DNA of 64,000 nt from contig JBKBOU010000001.1 in assembly GCA_046293395.1 (NCBI GenBank), forward strand, positions 1,178,001 to 1,242,000, in the 5' to 3' direction. Source of the stretch: CAYNRA01 sp046293395 (lineage in GTDB: Bacteria > Bacteroidota > Bacteroidia > Cytophagales > Spirosomataceae). Numbering within the stretch: the first letter of the stretch is position 1; every line of letters starts with the position of its first letter. The notes beneath the pieces are model-generated. The model was not told where the DNA came from, did not search any database, and saw only the letters and a program-made list of their open reading frames with translations. This document shows, one piece after another, positions 60,199 to 64,000 of this stretch. Made by a program: the position numbers and the translations under genes.

Positions 60199-61394
60199 AT
60201 GAAAACGGAAGTCCATTTCTTACTCACGTTGCTTCGGCACCAATTGCACGATACGAAACCCAATCTTACCGCTTTTTCTTCCCTTTCCGAAGATGAGTTG
60301 AACACATTGAGTACTTTTCATGCTATTCGGCCCATCATTTACGCACTTTTAGACGAGTATCCCTTCTTTTTTTCGAGACATTTAGAGAAAATATAGTCGA
60401 TTTCACACAAAATCAACGCAAATTATACTTACAAATTCAGCACACGACTGCGCATCTTGTTACCATCTTTGAAACAAAAAAAATAGCTATGTTGCCTTTC
60501 AAAGGTCAGGTTATAGAAAATTTGCTTTATCCATCTCACCTACCACGGGAGTCTGGAGATATTGATTTACTCTTTAAACCACAAGATATGCCGCATGTGC
60601 TTACTATTTTTGAGCATCTAGGCTATAAACCATTGATTCACCAACCTTCGCCATTTCGGGCAGTCAATACAGAAAAAACGATTTCGTATATGTTGCAATC
60701 CAAGTTTCAATACGAAATAAGTTATTACAAAAAACACGAAGTACTAGATATTCATTGGCACGCCTATCCGCCGCAACTTTCGGTTCTATGTACAGATAAT
60801 CATTTTAGAAAGTGGCAGCAGAAACCCGTAGATTTTGTATTTTGGACGTTGCTCGTTCACCATGGAGCAAAAGATAATTGGGTGCGGTTAAAACATCTTT
60901 TGGATTTCGCTTTCTGGATGCACCAATTTGCCAATACCAGTGATTGGACCGAAAAAACAAGGCAAATCAAAGAATATGGACTTGAGAAAACCTTTGCACA
61001 AGGTCTCTATCTCATACAAAAGCATTTGGACTTTACCGTCCCAAAAGTACTTTTACCGAATATTTTTTTGACTGATTTAACGGAAATAGAGAAAATTGAA
61101 ACGGCATGGAATGAAGCCCCAAGTGCTAAAAAACGGGGAGGACGCTTACAAACAATCCAAAAATGGGTAGGAAAACAACCTTGTTTTTTGCTCAAGTTAA
61201 CCCATTTATACCGAGGAATTGCTGCATTTTCTGAACCTAATCTGGGTGAATATACCCGAATTATCTCCTTTCCCCCTACCTTTGTAGTACCGAATTTAGC
61301 ATCCAAAGCCCTTACCTATCTTTTTGTAAAACCCCTTGAAGCGTGGCTAAACAAAAAGAAAAAACCGCGCGTTACAAATAAACAGACGCATTAA
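60199..61394 (+). pseudogene. Nucleotidyltransferase-fold protein (NTP_transf_5), frameshifted at a T7 tract
   Basis: One gene read in two frames. The first part starts with ATG at 60199 (MKTEVHFLLTLLRHQL...STFHAIRPIIYALLDEYPFFF) and stops at 60396; the frame one base back continues through 60372 onward (FETFRENIVDFTQNQRK..., then KIAMLPFKG and RESGDIDLLF) to 61394. Together they give a full NTP_transf_5 protein (about 398 residues) with the GDIDL metal motif; in the second frame GDIDL follows LPFKGQVIENLLY as in the family. The switch lies at TTTTTTT (60367-60373): one extra T would restore the frame. Cause may be mutation, slippage or sequencing error. In other genomes this gene accompanies PqqD and B2. 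Confidence 0.75.
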
Positions 61395-61409
61395 AAATAG
61401 ACATTGATT

Positions 61410-63224
61410 ATGAGTGAAATCCCTTTCGATTTTAAGACCCAAATCCCTTTACTTCCCCAAGAACCAGGTATTTATAAATACTTTGACAAAGAAAAAGAGA
61501 TTATTTACGTAGGGAAAGCAAAGAATCTGAAAAATCGAATCAGTAGCTATTTTTATAATTTTGCCCGGCATGATCGAAAAACCAAGCGGCTTGTTCAGAA
61601 CATTCATGCCCTCGAATATACCGTCGTTCCGACAGAATATGACGCGCTTCTACTGGAAAATACGCTCATCAAACAGCATCAACCCAAATACAATATTCTT
61701 CTCCGTGACGATAAAACGTATCCATACGTCTGCATTACGCACGAACGTTTTCCACGTGTGATTACGACTCGGCGTATCGAAGACCGCCGACTTGGAAAAA
61801 TGTACGGCCCGTACGTAAATTCAAAAGCCATGTATGCTCTTTTGGATATGTTTACCCAGCTTTTCACCATTCGGACGTGCAAATACAATCTTTCTGCCGA
61901 AAACATTGCGGCACAGAAATACAAAGTTTGCTTGGAATATCACATCGGAAATTGCAAAGGCCCTTGTGAAGCTTTGCAAAAAGAAGAAGATTATCAAATT
62001 GAAATTGACCAAATCCATCATATCTTGAAAGGCAATATCGCCCCTGCGAAGGCGTATTTTCAGATGAAAATGATGGAAGCCGCAGAGAAACTTGCCTTTG
62101 AAGAAGCCCATCAATGCAAATTAAAACTCGAATTTTTAGAAAAATACCAAAGCAAAGCAACGGTTGTCAATCCGGCAATTCAAGATGCCGACGTGTTTAC
62201 GATACAGTCCGACGAGCAAACGGCATTCATCAATTATTTAAAAATTATCAACGGAACGATTACGCAAACGCAGACTTTTGAGGCTAAAAAAGTGATTGAG
62301 GAAAGTGATGCAGAGATTTTAGCCAGTATCATCTTTGAAACGAGACAAAAATACAACAGCGAAGCACGGGAAATCATCACCAATGTTGAGCTAGAATTGG
62401 ATTTTAAAGCAACCGTGACAGTTCCACAAATTGGAGATAAGAAAAAACTGATTGAAATGTCGCTTCGCAATGTCATGTATTTCCGGCATGAAAAAGCCGA
62501 GCGAGACGCCATTGCGCAGAGTGGGGCGACTAACCGCCGCGACAGAGTATTGATTAAATTAAAACAGGATTTGCAATTACCAACTTTACCGAGGCATATT
62601 GAGTGTTTTGATAATTCCAATATTCAAGGAACAAACCCTGTTTCTGCGATGGTTTGTTTCATGAATGGGCAACCTTCGCCCAGAGATTACCGCCACTACA
62701 TACCTCGAACTGTCGTCGGGCCAGATGACTTTGCAACGATGCGCGAAGTTGTGGAACGCCGCTACGCCCGCCTTTTGGAAGAAAAAGCAGATTTGCCCGA
62801 TTTAATCATTATTGACGGGGGAAAAGGACAACTTTCTGCTTCGTGTGAGGCACTCAAGGCCGTTGGTTTATACGGCAAAGTTCCGATTATTGGGATTGCT
62901 AAACGCTTGGAAGAAATTTATTTTCCGGAAGATACCTTGCCTATTTACATTGACAAGAAATCAGAATCTTTGAAATTAATTCAACGATGCCGCGACGAAG
63001 CCCACCGTTTCGGAATTACACACCATAGAAATAGGCGAAGCCAAAATTTCTTAATCAGCTCATTGGAATCTGCGCCTGGCATTGGAAAAACGACTGCAAC
63101 CAAAGTTTTGAACCACTTCAAGACAATTTCTAGCATCAAAAGTGCGCCTGAAGACGAACTCATCTCTTTGGTTGGTAAAGACAAAGCGAGAAGAATCCAA
63201 GAATTTTTAGCGACAGAAAGTTAA
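61410..63224 (+). CDS. uvrC: UvrABC system protein C
   Basis: A 604-residue excision nuclease subunit that cuts on both sides of a DNA lesion. GIY-YIG domain at residues 10-95 (EPGIYKYFDKEKEIIYVGKAKNLKNR), UVR domain about 200-235, C-terminal endonuclease domain (HIECFDNSNIQGTNPVSAMVCF; PDLIIIDGGKGQLSA; RDEAHRFGITHHR) and two helix-hairpin-helix motifs (LESAPGIGKTTATKVLNHF). ATG at 61410 is preferred to TTG at 61404. It starts 15 bp after the nucleotidyltransferase gene and may share its transcript. The stop overlaps that of the convergent gene. Confidence 0.97.
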   Translation: MSEIPFDFKTQIPLLPQEPGIYKYFDKEKEIIYVGKAKNLKNRISSYFYNFARHDRKTKRLVQNIHALEYTVVPTEYDALLLENTLIKQHQPKYNILLRDDKTYPYVCITHERFPRVITTRRIEDRRLGKMYGPYVNSKAMYALLDMFTQLFTIRTCKYNLSAENIAAQKYKVCLEYHIGNCKGPCEALQKEEDYQIEIDQIHHILKGNIAPAKAYFQMKMMEAAEKLAFEEAHQCKLKLEFLEKYQSKATVVNPAIQDADVFTIQSDEQTAFINYLKIINGTITQTQTFEAKKVIEESDAEILASIIFETRQKYNSEAREIITNVELELDFKATVTVPQIGDKKKLIEMSLRNVMYFRHEKAERDAIAQSGATNRRDRVLIKLKQDLQLPTLPRHIECFDNSNIQGTNPVSAMVCFMNGQPSPRDYRHYIPRTVVGPDDFATMREVVERRYARLLEEKADLPDLIIIDGGKGQLSASCEALKAVGLYGKVPIIGIAKRLEEIYFPEDTLPIYIDKKSESLKLIQRCRDEAHRFGITHHRNRRSQNFLISSLESAPGIGKTTATKVLNHFKTISSIKSAPEDELISLVGKDKARRIQEFLATES

Positions 63225-63568
63225 GCGAAGAGTTCCTGATATGCCTGTTCGTCAAAACCAACAAGTAACTTTCCGTTGGCTTCCAAGATAGGACGTTTAA
63301 TCATCGAGTTTTGTTTTATCAACCATTCCACGGCAGAAGGCGCATCTGTAATGGATGCTTTTTCTTGGTCAGAGAGCTTTTTATAGGTTGTACCTGCTTT
63401 GTTTAGTAATTTCTCCCAAGATGTAAAAGCGAGCCAAGTCGTTAGTTTTTCAACTGTAATTCCTTGCTTTTTATAATTATGAAATTGGAAGTCAATTTGA
63501 TTTACAGTAAGCCAATCCATGGCTTTTTTTACACTATTGCAATTGGGGATTCCGTAAAGAATAATCAT
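63221..63568 (-). CDS. ArsC/Spx-family thioredoxin-fold protein
   Basis: A 115-residue protein of the ArsC/Spx/YffB family: MIILYGIPNCNSVKKAMDWL with a single active-site Cys (GIPNCNSVKKA), the LLNKAGTTYKKL segment, and IKRPILEANGKLLVGFDEQAYQ with the conserved Arg-Pro. Family members act as arsenate reductases or as redox-sensing partners; the single Cys with Asn-Ser instead of the CxxC of Spx resembles the YffB group, which binds glutathione. The ATG at 63566-63568 gives the usual start. Its last 4 bp overlap uvrC. Confidence 0.85.
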   Translation of the reverse strand: MIILYGIPNCNSVKKAMDWLTVNQIDFQFHNYKKQGITVEKLTTWLAFTSWEKLLNKAGTTYKKLSDQEKASITDAPSAVEWLIKQNSMIKRPILEANGKLLVGFDEQAYQELFA

Positions 63569-63679
63569 TATCAGATGGTATAAGAAGTGTGTCACACGAA
63601 TTGATAACCAAATTTCGCTAACTTTGCTCAAATTCAAGTTAAAATTATTCATAAACTATCCATAAAATTCATTCCAAAC

Positions 63680-64000
63680 ATGAAATTTTTGTCCTTAGTT
63701 CTCTCAAGTATTTTGCTATCTATGGGTTGCCAGAGTAAAACAGCCGAATCTGGTTCTTCGACCTCAGCTACACAAAAAGAGGTAAATACCAATGAAATCA
63801 GTTGGGTTTCAGACATTAATCAGGCGTTTGCAGCAGCTAAAGAAGCAAACAAACTGGTTTTCGTTGAATGTTACTCTCCCACGTGTCCGACCTGCCAAAG
63901 CATGGAGCCGTTTTTCAAGGACAAAGAAGTAGCTACTTTTTACAATCAAAATTTTGTGAGTTATAAACTAGATGTAGGTATTGCGGAGCAAGTGAAATTT
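63680..64000 (+). CDS. Thioredoxin-like lipoprotein, N-terminal part (runs off the window)
   Basis: An open frame from ATG at 63680 to the window end (107 codons). Lipoprotein signal MKFLSLVLSSILLSMGC (lipobox Cys17), a Ser/Thr-rich linker, then a thioredoxin-fold domain with DINQAFAAAKEANKLVFVECYSPTCPTCQSMEPFF: the CPTC redox pair (Cys69, Cys72) preceded by a further Cys64. Such proteins reduce or exchange disulfides in the periplasm (DsbDgamma/thiol:disulfide interchange-like). The end of the gene is not in the window. Confidence 0.85.
   Translation, partial: MKFLSLVLSSILLSMGCQSKTAESGSSTSATQKEVNTNEISWVSDINQAFAAAKEANKLVFVECYSPTCPTCQSMEPFFKDKEVATFYNQNFVSYKLDVGIAEQVKF

Overview
The window is a 64 kb chromosomal segment of a Bacteroidota bacterium, most likely of the order Cytophagales. 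Several things point there: a SusC/SusD pair followed by a VCBS-repeat lipoprotein, a GLPGLI-poor but signal-peptide-rich proteome, bacillithiol synthesis (bshA), Bacteroidota-only families (DUF4834, DUF4412, outer-membrane beta-barrel family 3), low G+C, near absence of Shine-Dalgarno sequences, and promoters of the TTG / about 20 nt / TAnnTTTG type. The one clear Shine-Dalgarno sequence sits in front of rpsU, which is the known exception in this phylum. No tRNA, rRNA, CRISPR array, insertion sequence or integrated element was recognised.

Layout. 0-8.3 kb: 5' end of pheT, a STAS-domain protein, a DUF3298 lipoprotein, DUF4834, purN-ubiA, bshA, an ABC exporter half with a degenerate Walker B, rpsU and xerC. 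8.3-17.7 kb: DUF4412 protein, FAH-family hydrolase, ychF, yicC, argS, ppc and an unusual DUF952 fusion. 18.0-22.8 kb: an accessory locus made only of exported proteins: two divergent 275-277 aa secreted proteins, two tiny paralogous two-cysteine peptides and an outer-membrane beta-barrel protein. 22.8-29.1 kb: hemJ, aroQ, hemN, a repeat plus barrel protein, a DUF937-like protein and an isolated xylA. 29.4-36.0 kb: a complete tripartite RND efflux operon with its TetR regulator (tetR-tolC-adaptor-pump). 36.2-48.6 kb: a second UbiA enzyme, argH, a SusC-SusD-VCBS uptake locus and hemA. 48.8-59.1 kb: an orphan histidine kinase, a lipoprotein, a LuxE-like adenylating enzyme joined to a 1293-aa SF1 helicase, a MOSC protein and a dipeptidyl peptidase IV. 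59.1-61.4 kb: a 45-aa membrane protein and a small RiPP-type cassette (PqqD-like recognition protein, lasso-type B2 protease, nucleotidyltransferase-fold protein broken by a frameshift at a T7 tract). 61.4-64 kb: uvrC, an Spx/ArsC-like protein and the start of a thioredoxin-like lipoprotein.

Most genes are housekeeping. The parts most worth attention are the two-cysteine peptide / beta-barrel locus (19.8-22.8 kb), the incomplete lasso-peptide-like cassette with a possibly phase-variable or broken gene (59.5-61.4 kb), the helicase pair (50.7-55.7 kb), the start-codon hairpin of xerC and the retained Shine-Dalgarno sequence of rpsU. All function assignments rest on reading motifs by eye; no database search was run.
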